Of a DNA stretch of 27,072 nucleotides, positions 1 to 8,229 are shown piece by piece (the stretch's first letter is position 1; the number at the start of each line of letters is the position of its first letter). The position numbers were made by a program, and so were the translations under genes. The DNA lies in contig JBGPHT010000100.1 of the NCBI GenBank assembly GCA_041484525.1, forward strand, positions 1-27,072. The letters are read 5' to 3'. The notes beneath the pieces are model-generated. The model made no database searches. It was not told the DNA's origin and worked only from the letters and a program-made list of their open reading frames with translations. Source of the stretch: JBGPHT01 sp041484525. GTDB taxonomy: Bacteria; Acidobacteriota; Terriglobia; Bryobacterales; Bryobacteraceae.

Positions 1-81
1 GCGGGATTCTTCCGACCGGCGAATCTCATCCTGCAATCCGAGGATGATCGTAGCCGAGTCTGCAATGGTGAGAGGTCTCAT
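1..81 (-). CDS. IS630-like transposase, N-terminal part (runs off the left edge)
   Basis: An ATG at 81 on the minus strand opens a frame that stays open for 27 codons to the window edge. It begins MRPLTIADSA and contains EIRRSEESR. I recognise this as the usual start of the helix-turn-helix region that precedes the DDE domain in IS630-type transposases common in acidobacterial genomes. That identification rests on recall of the family and not on an alignment. No clear Shine-Dalgarno sequence precedes the ATG. The terminal inverted repeat should lie between 82 and about 170, but it cannot be identified without the other end of the element. Confidence 0.5.
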   Translation of the reverse strand, partial: MRPLTIADSATIILGLQDEIRRSEESR

Positions 82-176
82 GTTTCGATGAGAACACATC
101 GCCACAACATGCGCAATTACTTATGTCGCAGTGTTTAGAAGACAGCAGAAGATTAAGGCAACAGCAATGATATGTG

Positions 177-197
177 GGGCAGGCAATTTGCCTGCCC
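177..197 (-). terminator. hairpin downstream of the activase gene
   Basis: A perfect 10-bp inverted repeat (GGGCAGGCAA, one base, TTGCCTGCCC) starts 24 nt past the TAG at 221-223 of the minus-strand operon. It has no T-run on the minus strand, so it is not a classic intrinsic terminator. It may still end or protect the transcript. Confidence 0.3.
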
Positions 198-220
198 TCG
201 CAGTCAAAAGATTTCGGGAG

Positions 221-3200
221 CTAGTCGCCTTGCACCGTCTCGTAATGCTGCACCTGCTGCGCGCTCGCCTGCAACGCTCCCAGGCTCACGTGGATCTGCG
301 GCATCGAGCCCGTCTCGAACGACTCACGCACCATGTCGTTGGCTGCCAGCTTCTCGCGCAGCATCTCGCGACGCAGCCGCTCCTCGAATTCGCGGAGCTG
401 CTCTTCGATGCGGCCCACCTTCATCTTGTTCTTGACGATGTCCTCGCGATAGCGCTTCAGGAAGTACCCGATCGTCTCCACGCGAATCCGGATCGACCCC
501 GTGGGCTTGTTCTCGTCGATGTCCTTGAAGCAGAAATACGGCGTGCCCGAGTGCTCCACGATCTCTTCCACCACCGTGTAGATCGGCGCATCGTGTCCGC
601 ACTTGAAGCTCGACAGCTCGAGCGCCACCAAGTTCGGATGCCGCGCCACGTACTTCGCGGCCCAAACTTTGCGGCTGGTGTTCTCGCTGTACGAGTTCTT
701 CCATACGTCGTCGATCGCCATCGGATGCGGCGTCTCGCCCGACATCACTTCCGGCCCGAACAGCTTCCAGATGATGTCGTCGTCGATCGGGAGGCAGTCC
801 TGCGCGAACACCGGATACCCGAGCTTCTGGAACTCTTCCAGGATTTCGTGGTTCACGCCCGGGTCGTTGTGATACGGACGGCCCAGCAGCACCACACCCA
901 AACGATCTTCGCGTTCGAGCTGCTCCAGCACCTCGCGCGCCGCGCCACGCATGGTGACGTTGTCGAAATAACTCAGCGCCCGGTAGCCCTGCTCTATGGC
1001 GCGCTTGTTCTCTTCCACCGACAAGCCAAGAATATCTTTGAACTCCTCGTACATCTGCCGCTCGAGCAGGTCGGATTTCGACAGGTTGACGAACGTGTCC
1101 AGGAAGATGACGCCCTTCTCCTTAAACAGGTCGCCTTCCTTGGTGAACGCCGCCTTCACCGCTTCGGGCGTGGCCGCCACGGTGGGACAGGTGCGGCTGG
1201 CCTGAACGTTGTGCAGATCGGTGGTCAGGCAATCGATCATCGGGAAGAAGATGATGTCGAGCGGCTTCTTGGCGTGCACCTTGTAGAGCAGGTTGTGCAC
1301 GTGCGGAATGCCCAGCTTCGACGGGAAGCACGGGTCGATCGCGCCGCGCTTGGCGCCTTCCTTGTAAAGTTCCTCGCTGGTGTAATCCGAGTAGACAAGG
1401 TTTTCGGCCTTGACGCCGAGCGATGCGAAGTACCCCGTAAAGATCGGCGTCTGCGAGTACATGTTGAGCACGCGCGGCATGCCGATCCGGATCTCGGACC
1501 GCTTCTTCATCAGCATCGCGCGCTTTTTCTGCGACGCCGTGATCTGGAGCTTCGGCAGCGCGTCCGCCACTAGCGGCACGTCCGGCACGCGGAAGATGGC
1601 CTTCGCGGCCACTTCCACGAAGTTGGGATTTTCCTTCTTGACCTTGTCGAGGTTGCCCTTGATGCCGCGCATCTCCTCGATGTTCTCCACCGTTCCCTTT
1701 TCGCAGGTGGCGATGATCAGCCGCTGCGCGCCCGCTTCGAGCGGCACCTTGGTCTTGACCGGCGGCTTGAAATCGATGTTCACGATGTCCGAGCTCGTCT
1801 TCACATCGATGAACGTGCGCAGGCACTTGTTCTTGCAGAAGTAGCAGCGCGTAGCTTCGTTGCGCGTCGTCTTGTATTGGATGTTCGCCGAGGCTTCGAG
1901 GCCGATGAACGTGCTCTGCCGCCCGTTATCCCACAGCCGCCCCGCTTCGAGCGCGCCGCCGATCGCGCCGGCTTCGCCGCAGTGCTCGTGTACGATCACA
2001 TCGGCGGGCTTTTCCTTGCCCTTGAAGCGCGATTCGATGAAGTCCACCTGCGCCTTCACCGCCGCCAGGTTGTACTGCGTGCCGCCCTGCAGCAGGAAGC
2101 GCGTGCCGATCGCCGACAGGTTCGGAATCTGCGAAACATACAGCCAGATGTTCTTCGGCAGCACATTGCACAGCCCGGCCATGATTTCTTCCGGCTTCCA
2201 TCCCTGGCGCTGGAAATCCACGATGTCGCTCTGCATGAACACCGCGCAGCCATAGCCGAACGAGGGGAATCCTTTGGCGCCGAATGCCGTATCGGCATAC
2301 TGTTCCACCGGCACGTTGAAGCCCTGCGCCGTGGATTGCAGGAAGTAGCCGTTGCCCGCCGAGCACTGCGTGTTCAGCTTGAAATCCTTCACGCGGCCGT
2401 TCTTCAGGATGATGATCTTGATGTCCTGCCCGCCGACGTCGCAGATCACGTCCACGTCGTCGTAGAAGTGCAGCCCCGCCTCGGTGTGGGCCACGGTCTC
2501 GACCAGCGCCGCGTCGGCGCCGACCACGTCCTTCAGGATGTCCTTCGCGTATCCAGTGGTGCCCACGCCCAGAATTTTCAGCTCCGCGCCCTGGTCGCGA
2601 ATCTGGGCCTCCAGCTTCTGGAGCACCTCGATCGTGTCCTCGATCGGATTGCCCTTCGAAAGCTGGTACGTCTTGGCCAGAATCTTCCGCTCCGTGCCCT
2701 TCGAGAGCAGCACGGCCTTGGTCGACGTCGAGCCGCCATCGATCCCCACGAAGCCTTCCACCACGTCGCCGGGCTGGAACGTCGTCGCCACAAACTTCTT
2801 GGTGCGGTACTTCTCCTTGAACGCCGCCAGATCCGCGTCGTCCTTCGCCAGTCCGACCGCGCCGCCGCGCTTGGCCTTCTCCTCTTCGCGGCCGAAGTTA
2901 ACGTACCACTCCAGTTTCTGGAGACCGATATAGCGGCCGATTTCGTCGTCTTCCGACTTGCCGAACTCGACCGACCCGATGGCCGCGAAGTACTGCGCGT
3001 TATCCGGCGTCTTGATCAGATCCTCCGGCGGAATCCCCTCGGGCAGCGGCGTGTTGCGCTCTTCCCAGATCTTCGGGATGTTCGCCTTCCAGCAATCCCG
3101 CATGCCCTTGATGTAGCAGTTGGGGCCGCCCAGCAGCAGCACCACGGGCAGCAGCGTGTTACCGCGCGTCAGCACCGAAAGGTTCTGCATCACGATGGCT

Positions 3201-3805
3201 TCGAACAGCGACGCCATCAGCTCATCGGGCGGCACGCCCATCTTCTGCAGACCGTTGATATCGGTCTCGGCGAATACGCCGCACTTGCCGGCCACCGGAT
3301 GCAGCTTCACACCCTTGTAACCCATCTCGCAGAGCTGCTCCGCCGGAATCCGCAACTTGGCGTTGATCTTGTCGATGACCGCGCCCGTACCCCCGGCGCA
3401 CTTGTCGTTCATCGACGGAATCTTCTTCTTGCGGCCGGTTTCGGGATCGGTCTTGAAGATGATGATCTTGGCGTCCTGCCCGCCCAACTCGATGACGGAG
3501 CCGCATTCGGGATACATGCGCTCTACCGCGAGCGACACCGCATTCACTTCCTGCACGAACTTCGCGCCCAGGTACTTGCCCATCCCGTTGCCGCCCGACC
3601 CCGTGATGAACATGCGCGAGCGCTCGGCCGCGAAGCCCTCGACTTCAACTTCGAAACGCTTCAGGAACTCGAGGACTTTCTCGGGCTGTTTGGTATCGTG
3701 CCGCTGATAGTCCCGCCAGAGAATCTCGTCCGTAGCGGCGTCGATGACTACGGCTTTCACCGTGGTCGAGCCCACGTCCATGCCGATCAGAAAGTGTTTG
3801 TCCAT
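221..3805 (-). CDS. Double-ASKHA acyl-CoA dehydratase activase fused to DUF2229 (BadF/BadG/HgdC-like)
   Basis: This 1194-aa protein belongs to the ATP-dependent activases that push low-potential electrons into 2-hydroxyacyl-CoA dehydratase-type iron-sulfur proteins. Two ASKHA ATPase repeats are visible. Repeat 1 covers about 1-340 (GMDVGSTTVKA at 8-18, MNDKCAGGTG with Cys136, GKCGVFAETDI with Cys175). Repeat 2 covers about 350-640 (GIDGGSTSTKA at 354-364, NTQCSAGNG with Cys481, GYGCAVFMQSDI with Cys520). Both keep the two cysteines that ligate the bridging [4Fe-4S] cluster in HgdC. A CxxCxxxC motif (Cys654/657/661) follows, then a DUF2229/HgdB-like part (about 770-1090; Cys826, 859, 873, 1069) and a charged helical tail. 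The start at 3805 is chosen over the GTG/ATG 10 codons upstream because AAAGGGAT at 3811-3818 is a well-spaced ribosome site. It is the second gene of an operon. The natural substrate is unknown; related proteins include double-cubane-cluster reductase systems. Confidence 0.9.
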   Translation of the reverse strand: MDKHFLIGMDVGSTTVKAVVIDAATDEILWRDYQRHDTKQPEKVLEFLKRFEVEVEGFAAERSRMFITGSGGNGMGKYLGAKFVQEVNAVSLAVERMYPECGSVIELGGQDAKIIIFKTDPETGRKKKIPSMNDKCAGGTGAVIDKINAKLRIPAEQLCEMGYKGVKLHPVAGKCGVFAETDINGLQKMGVPPDELMASLFEAIVMQNLSVLTRGNTLLPVVLLLGGPNCYIKGMRDCWKANIPKIWEERNTPLPEGIPPEDLIKTPDNAQYFAAIGSVEFGKSEDDEIGRYIGLQKLEWYVNFGREEEKAKRGGAVGLAKDDADLAAFKEKYRTKKFVATTFQPGDVVEGFVGIDGGSTSTKAVLLSKGTERKILAKTYQLSKGNPIEDTIEVLQKLEAQIRDQGAELKILGVGTTGYAKDILKDVVGADAALVETVAHTEAGLHFYDDVDVICDVGGQDIKIIILKNGRVKDFKLNTQCSAGNGYFLQSTAQGFNVPVEQYADTAFGAKGFPSFGYGCAVFMQSDIVDFQRQGWKPEEIMAGLCNVLPKNIWLYVSQIPNLSAIGTRFLLQGGTQYNLAAVKAQVDFIESRFKGKEKPADVIVHEHCGEAGAIGGALEAGRLWDNGRQSTFIGLEASANIQYKTTRNEATRCYFCKNKCLRTFIDVKTSSDIVNIDFKPPVKTKVPLEAGAQRLIIATCEKGTVENIEEMRGIKGNLDKVKKENPNFVEVAAKAIFRVPDVPLVADALPKLQITASQKKRAMLMKKRSEIRIGMPRVLNMYSQTPIFTGYFASLGVKAENLVYSDYTSEELYKEGAKRGAIDPCFPSKLGIPHVHNLLYKVHAKKPLDIIFFPMIDCLTTDLHNVQASRTCPTVAATPEAVKAAFTKEGDLFKEKGVIFLDTFVNLSKSDLLERQMYEEFKDILGLSVEENKRAIEQGYRALSYFDNVTMRGAAREVLEQLEREDRLGVVLLGRPYHNDPGVNHEILEEFQKLGYPVFAQDCLPIDDDIIWKLFGPEVMSGETPHPMAIDDVWKNSYSENTSRKVWAAKYVARHPNLVALELSSFKCGHDAPIYTVVEEIVEHSGTPYFCFKDIDENKPTGSIRIRVETIGYFLKRYREDIVKNKMKVGRIEEQLREFEERLRREMLREKLAANDMVRESFETGSMPQIHVSLGALQASAQQVQHYETVQGD

Positions 3806-3834
3806 GTTAGATCCCTTTAGCCCAGATACAGCCA

Positions 3835-3884
3835 CTCCCTTATGGTCGCGACTCCGTGCTTACAAAGCCGCGACCGTAAGGGAG
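3835..3884. repeat. Palindromic intercistronic element (REP-like hairpin)
   Basis: Two 16-nt arms (3835-3850 and 3869-3884) match as an inverted repeat at 15 of 16 positions, around an 18-nt loop. It occupies most of the 88-nt gap between the two dehydratase-type genes. Neither strand shows a T-tract after the stem, so it is unlikely to be a simple terminator. The long, near-perfect GC-rich stem resembles a REP/MITE-type dispersed element and could also stabilise the mRNA between the cistrons. No second copy was seen in this window. Confidence 0.55.
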
Positions 3885-3893
3885 CAGGTGCTA

Positions 3894-5663
3894 CTAGTTG
3901 GCCGCAGTTCGTTCCGATTTCATCCGCTCCGAAATGTGCATCACGAAATTCGCCGCCAGTCCCACCACGCCCTTGGTGTGCGGTACCTGGTATAGCGGCC
4001 GCTTGGTTTCCGGATGCGTCTCGACCCACGCGCGGCACGCGTCCACTGTGAGGCCCGTGCGCTGCAGCACCTCGGCGAATTCCTTCTTGGCCTTGTTCTT
4101 CGCCTCGCCCAGCGCCATCTGCACGCGGCTGTGGGCGTTGATCTCGCCTTCGCCCGATGTCTCCACCGGCAGGTAGATCATGTCCTTGAACTGCGACACC
4201 ACGGCCGATTGCGCGCCATCCGATTGCGTGGACGGCATGCACCCGAACGGCTTCACCGACAGCACCATGTGCGCCAGATCCTTGTTCGAGTAATAGATGT
4301 TCTTGGCGACTTCCAGATGCCCTTCGCCGCCGCCCGCGCGCGAGTTGTAGAACGGATGCCCGATGCGCTGCAACTCGTACTGGTCCGTCAGGTGATGCGC
4401 GATTCCGCCCAGCGCGTTCACGATCTTGTGATACTCGCTCTTGAAGATGCCTTCCGCCAGCTTCAACTTCGCCACCTTCTGGCGGTAGTCGAACTCGATC
4501 TTGGCGCGCGTCCCCAGCTTCCAGATCGGCGGCAGCACCGTGCCTTCTTCCAGGCCCTTGAAGTCTTTGTACTTCTGAATCACCTGGTGGATCATGTACA
4601 TGATCCAGGTGCCGATGGGCTCGACCAGCACCTGCGCGCCCTCGCGCTGCAGGAAGTTGAACATGTTGAAATTGCCGTCGCCCTCAGTGGTCTGCGCCCA
4701 GAATTCGCCGGTGATCTTTACGATCGGCTTGACGCGCAGCCGGTCCACATCGATGGCGTTGAACTTGTCGCGGCACTGTGCCAGCGCCGGCACGTAATCG
4801 TCGCCCTTCAACTGATGGACGAACTTGCCGATGTACTCCGCGGTGTCGGAGAAGCCGCCGAGATACTTACCCAGCCCGCCTTCGAGCTTCCACGGCTGCT
4901 TCTTGCGGAAGACCTCGTGCAGGTAGTCCATGGTCGAATCCAGCACCTGGTCGGTCTCGCCCGCGTTGATCTCGAACGGCCGCAGCGCGTAGGCCACTTC
5001 ATTCATCACGTCGCCGCAGTTGAGCGCGTTCAGGATGCCCAGGAAGAAGTCGATATTCATCTCGAGCCCAGCCTCGGCGTCGGACTGGCTCAGCCCGCCC
5101 GACTGCTGGAACAGGAGCACGCGGAACCCGTCGAACCCGGAGTTGCGCAGCGCCAGGCGATACTCCGCCTCGTACATACCGAAGCGGCACGGCCCGCAGG
5201 CGCCGGCCGTGAAGAACACGTACCGGTCGATGATCTCCTGCTTGGTCAGCCCCTGCTCTTCGAGCGTCTGCAGGTACTGCACCAGGTTGCCGACGGTGAA
5301 GTATGTCGGGTTACACTGCCCGTTGTTGCCATACTCCTTGCCCGTCTGGAAGGCGCGGACGTTGGGCGTCGGCACGGCCTCGGCGCGGTAGCCCAAACCT
5401 TCGAGCGCCCCGTGCACCAGCTTTTCGTGCTTCCACGTCAGTCCACCGAACAGCAGCGTCGTGTGACCGCGCTGGTCCTTCGTGAACGGCCGCTCGACGG
5501 GCTTTTTGAACTGATGCACCTCGCGTTTGTGAAGCCCCGCCTCCCGCTCCAGGCGGGCGCGCTCTTCGGCCAGGCGTTGGTGAATCGCATCTTCAATGGA
5601 CGAGCCGATTTGCACCAGGCTCGGGGAAGGTTCGACTTTCGGTTCAAAAGGCTGAGTGCTCAT
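3894..5663 (-). CDS. 2-hydroxyacyl-CoA dehydratase (HgdB/DCCP-like) iron-sulfur protein
   Basis: This 589-aa protein resembles the cluster-bearing partner of acyl-CoA dehydratase activases. Cysteines in characteristic settings are NGQCNPTYF (Cys117), GACGPCRFGMYEAEYR (Cys156 and Cys159), NCGDV (Cys216) and FGCMPSTQSDGAQ (Cys475). These are plausible ligands for a [4Fe-4S] or double-cubane cluster. The first 60 residues are a charged, probably helical extension (HQRLAEERARLEREAG). The ATG at 5663 is preceded by GGGAAAGAAG. The gene leads an operon; the activase gene follows after 88 nt containing a palindromic element. By family analogy, the activase hydrolyses ATP to deliver electrons to this protein. 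The substrate cannot be read from sequence: the usual partner subunit HgdA is not present in the window, so a reductase or DCCP-like role is as likely as a fermentative dehydratase. Confidence 0.85.
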   Translation of the reverse strand: MSTQPFEPKVEPSPSLVQIGSSIEDAIHQRLAEERARLEREAGLHKREVHQFKKPVERPFTKDQRGHTTLLFGGLTWKHEKLVHGALEGLGYRAEAVPTPNVRAFQTGKEYGNNGQCNPTYFTVGNLVQYLQTLEEQGLTKQEIIDRYVFFTAGACGPCRFGMYEAEYRLALRNSGFDGFRVLLFQQSGGLSQSDAEAGLEMNIDFFLGILNALNCGDVMNEVAYALRPFEINAGETDQVLDSTMDYLHEVFRKKQPWKLEGGLGKYLGGFSDTAEYIGKFVHQLKGDDYVPALAQCRDKFNAIDVDRLRVKPIVKITGEFWAQTTEGDGNFNMFNFLQREGAQVLVEPIGTWIMYMIHQVIQKYKDFKGLEEGTVLPPIWKLGTRAKIEFDYRQKVAKLKLAEGIFKSEYHKIVNALGGIAHHLTDQYELQRIGHPFYNSRAGGGEGHLEVAKNIYYSNKDLAHMVLSVKPFGCMPSTQSDGAQSAVVSQFKDMIYLPVETSGEGEINAHSRVQMALGEAKNKAKKEFAEVLQRTGLTVDACRAWVETHPETKRPLYQVPHTKGVVGLAANFVMHISERMKSERTAAN

Positions 5664-5824
5664 AGATGGGCTTCTTTCCCAATTTGGAGTCAGTTTCCCC
5701 CGTTAAGCCATTGAAAGAAAACAGGGATTCATCGAACGGCGACTTTCCCGGTGCAATGGGGGAAAAAGGGGGGTGAGCGGAACCCGCGCAACCCGGGTTC
5801 TACTCCGAAATTACCGGCAAACCC

Positions 5825-7231
5825 GTGAAATCGGGCGGGAAACTGTACTTCGAACCACACGGGCGAACTACCATATTAAGCGTGCGCGCCACGGTCCCGA
5901 ACTTCCTCCGGATCCTCGGCCTCATCTACCTCGTCGCGTTCGTCTCCTTCGGCGTCCAAGCCCCAGGCTTGATCGGGTCGCGTGGAATCCTGCCCCTCCC
6001 CGACTACCTCAAGACCGCCTACGCCGCCTTCGGATCCGGAGCCTACCGCGTCATCCCTACTGTCCTTTGGCTGAATTCGAGCGACCTGGCAATCGCCCTG
6101 GTCTGGATCGCCGGCGCCGTGAGCGCGTTGGTTGCGGCGTTGGGATTCTGGCCGCGCACCGCCCTCGGCTGCTGCCTGGTCCTTTGGTTGTCCGTGTGTA
6201 CCGCCGGCCAGGATTTCTTCTCTTTCCAGTGGGACGTGCTGCTGCTCGAAGCCGGCTTTCTCGCCATCTTCGCCGACGAGACACCTGTCCGCGTCTGGCT
6301 GTTTCGCTGGCTCCTCTTCCGCCTGGTGTTCTTCAGCGGCGCCGTGAAACTGCTCAGTCACGACACGGCCTGGCGCGATCTTACCGCGCTGCACTATCAC
6401 TACGAAACGCAGCCGCTGCCGACACCCGCCGCATGGCTCATGAACCAGTTGCCGATGCTCGTACAGAAATTGTCGACGGTCGTCACTTTCGCCGCCGAGC
6501 TGATCGTCCCCTTCCTCTTCTTCGCCCCGAATCGCTGGCGCCGTCTCCGCCACGTCGCCGCCTGGATCACCATCGCCTTCCAGGTGCTGATCCTGGTCAC
6601 GGGAAACTACACCTTCTTCAACTTCCTGACGATCGCGCTCGCGATGTTCCTGTTCATCGAGCCCGACTCCTCCCCGCGCGGGCGGCCTCATCGCGCGGTC
6701 ACCACGCTGGTCGCGGCATTTTACGGCACTGCCACTGCGCTGCTTTTTCTCGAGCTCTTCTCCTTACCTCTGCCTCCCGGGAGCGGCGCCATCCTCCACG
6801 CCATCGCCCCGTTACGCATCGTAAATTCCTACGGCTTGTTCTCGGTGATGACCACCGATCGTCCCGAGATCATCGTCGAAGGCTCGAACGACGGCGCCGC
6901 GTGGCAGGCCTACGAGTTTCGCTACAAGCCCGGCGATGTCCTCCGCGCGCCCCCCATCGTCGAACCGCACCAGCCCCGCCTCGATTGGCAGATGTGGTTC
7001 GCCGCGCTCGGCAATGCCCGGCAAAATCCCTGGTTCGTCAATTTCATGGTGCGGCTGCTACAGGGCGAGCCTTCCGTGCTCCGGCTGCTCGGCCACAATC
7101 CCTTCCCCCACACGCCTCCGAAATACGTCCGGGCACGACTCTACTTTTACCGGTTCACGTATTTCGGCCAGCACGGGTGGTGGGGGCGGGAAGAACGCGG
7201 CGCGTATTTCCCTGCGGTGAGCCTGAAGTAA
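5825..7231 (+). CDS. Lipase maturation factor (LMF1) family membrane protein
   Basis: This 468-aa polytopic membrane protein has several hydrophobic segments between about residues 25 and 285. The C-terminal block is typical of the LMF1 family: RLDWQMWFAALG, NPWFVNFMVRLLQGEPSVLRLLG, then NPFPHTPPKYVRARLYFYRFT (about 375-450). Animal LMF1 helps fold lipases in the ER; the role of bacterial members is unproven, though folding of an exported enzyme is a fair guess. The start is a GTG with no strong ribosome site. A second in-frame GTG at 5882, just before the first membrane segment, is a real alternative. An ATG at 5756 in this frame is cut off by a stop. The gene is divergent from the dehydratase operon and stands alone, 76 nt from the convergent PEP-CTERM gene. 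Confidence 0.88.
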   Translation: MKSGGKLYFEPHGRTTILSVRATVPNFLRILGLIYLVAFVSFGVQAPGLIGSRGILPLPDYLKTAYAAFGSGAYRVIPTVLWLNSSDLAIALVWIAGAVSALVAALGFWPRTALGCCLVLWLSVCTAGQDFFSFQWDVLLLEAGFLAIFADETPVRVWLFRWLLFRLVFFSGAVKLLSHDTAWRDLTALHYHYETQPLPTPAAWLMNQLPMLVQKLSTVVTFAAELIVPFLFFAPNRWRRLRHVAAWITIAFQVLILVTGNYTFFNFLTIALAMFLFIEPDSSPRGRPHRAVTTLVAAFYGTATALLFLELFSLPLPPGSGAILHAIAPLRIVNSYGLFSVMTTDRPEIIVEGSNDGAAWQAYEFRYKPGDVLRAPPIVEPHQPRLDWQMWFAALGNARQNPWFVNFMVRLLQGEPSVLRLLGHNPFPHTPPKYVRARLYFYRFTYFGQHGWWGREERGAYFPAVSLK

Positions 7232-7243
7232 GCCTGTAGGTAA

Positions 7244-7260
7244 TGGCACGGCTGGTGCCA
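7244..7260. terminator. small hairpin between convergent genes
   Basis: TGGCAC and GTGCCA form a 6-bp stem around a 5-nt loop in the short gap between the convergent LMF-like and PEP-CTERM genes. It has no T-run. It might act as a weak bidirectional terminator. Confidence 0.25.
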
Positions 7261-7307
7261 GTACCAGAAGGCAGCATCAAGTTGGTAGGGCGGCTTGCGA
7301 ATCCGAT

Positions 7308-7976
7308 TTAGCGCAGGTCTTGTCTGGCCCCTACACCACGGCGATAGCGGGCTGCCAGCACCAGAATCCCTACGCCGAAGAGCGCCGAAGTCACTGGTTC
7401 GGGAGTCACCTCATTGAACTCGGTGTCGCTGAAGCCTTCCACCAGCACACCGACCGGTGAATTGAGTCCTGTGCCGGTATTCGTCGTCTCATTCAAAACC
7501 ACCACGACAGTTCCGAATTCCGTTGGCGAATTGGCAGCCGTTTGGTCCACAACCTGAAAGAACAACGGGTTGCCGAAAAAATTTCCGCTACCGCCTGGAT
7601 CGCCCAGGTAGTTAATGTCGAGGCCGCGGTTCGTGGCAAGCGGATCCGGAAAATAGAAGGTGTCGTACACTGAGCCGAGAATGTTGCCGTTGTTGCTGTC
7701 GATGCTGATCTGAAGAAAATTAAACCAGCTCGGCACCAGCACGGAGATGGCCTCGTAATGGTAAGCAATAGTGGGATTGGAGACGCCTGGAAACGCTTTT
7801 TGAAAGGACCAATCGGGAGTGTTGCCATCGCGGAATAGCCGCCCTAGCTGCGTGGGGTCGGTGCTTAGAAGAGTGACATCGCCGCTGTACAACACGGAAG
7901 CCTGTGCCAATCCACTACTCAATAAGAGGGGGCCCATTAGGGCCATCACTCGGATGGAACTCTGTTTTTTGAGCAT
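7308..7976 (-). CDS. PEP-CTERM sorting-domain secreted protein
   Basis: This 222-aa protein has an N-terminal signal peptide (basic MLKKQSSIR, hydrophobic core, likely cleavage near AQA-S at 26). The body is beta-rich and aromatic with no recognised enzyme motif. The C-terminus is a textbook PEP-CTERM tag: TPEPVTSALFG at 191-201, a hydrophobic segment to about 209, and a basic RYRR end. Such tags direct proteins to exosortase, which cleaves near PEP before delivery to the cell surface or exopolysaccharide matrix. No exosortase gene is in this window. The ATG at 7976 has a GAGGA ribosome site at 7982-7986. The gene is divergent from the secreted peptidase gene, and the two may share the 253-nt regulatory region. 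Confidence 0.85.
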   Translation of the reverse strand: MLKKQSSIRVMALMGPLLLSSGLAQASVLYSGDVTLLSTDPTQLGRLFRDGNTPDWSFQKAFPGVSNPTIAYHYEAISVLVPSWFNFLQISIDSNNGNILGSVYDTFYFPDPLATNRGLDINYLGDPGGSGNFFGNPLFFQVVDQTAANSPTEFGTVVVVLNETTNTGTGLNSPVGVLVEGFSDTEFNEVTPEPVTSALFGVGILVLAARYRRGVGARQDLR

Positions 7977-8211
7977 CGTAGTCCTCGCGCGAAGGTCACT
8001 CTACATTAAGGGATGCCGGGCCGAACGTCAATAGGACTTTCCCGCGTTTTCGGTACCTTCCCGGGTTTCCCCGCGCCTTGAAAATTGCGGTCCGCGTCCA
8101 AGCCCACAGCTTTCCGGGAATTCTGAAAATAACGCTTTTTCCAGTGTGTGGCTGATGGTAGAATCCATGTACTTTCGCCATCTGCAATGGCAATTTGCGC
8201 GATCGCTTGTA

Positions 8212-8218
8212 AGGAGGG
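8212..8218 (+). promoter_or_regulatory. Shine-Dalgarno site fixing the peptidase start
   Basis: AGGAGGG lies 11 nt before the ATG at 8230. It supports that start over the longer frame opening at 8146, whose extra 28 residues do not look like a signal peptide. The rest of the 7977-8229 gap holds no other gene I can recognise. Confidence 0.7.
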
Positions 8219-8229
8219 AACGCGAAAAG

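Noticed and set aside
131..3820. Long plus-strand open frames (131-1573, 1877-3820) opposite the activase gene
   Set aside because: They are antisense shadows of a GC-rich gene with well-recognised motifs; their translations are Arg/His/Leu-rich with no family resemblance.
3835..3884. Palindrome as an intrinsic terminator
   Set aside because: No T-run on either strand and it lies between genes that should be co-transcribed.
4014..5714. 566-codon plus-strand open frame
   Set aside because: Antisense shadow of the HgdB-like gene; no motifs or ribosome site.
5773..7239. 488-codon plus-strand frame overlapping the LMF gene
   Set aside because: Arg/Pro-rich composition in the wrong frame; the 5825 frame carries clear LMF1 motifs and membrane helices.
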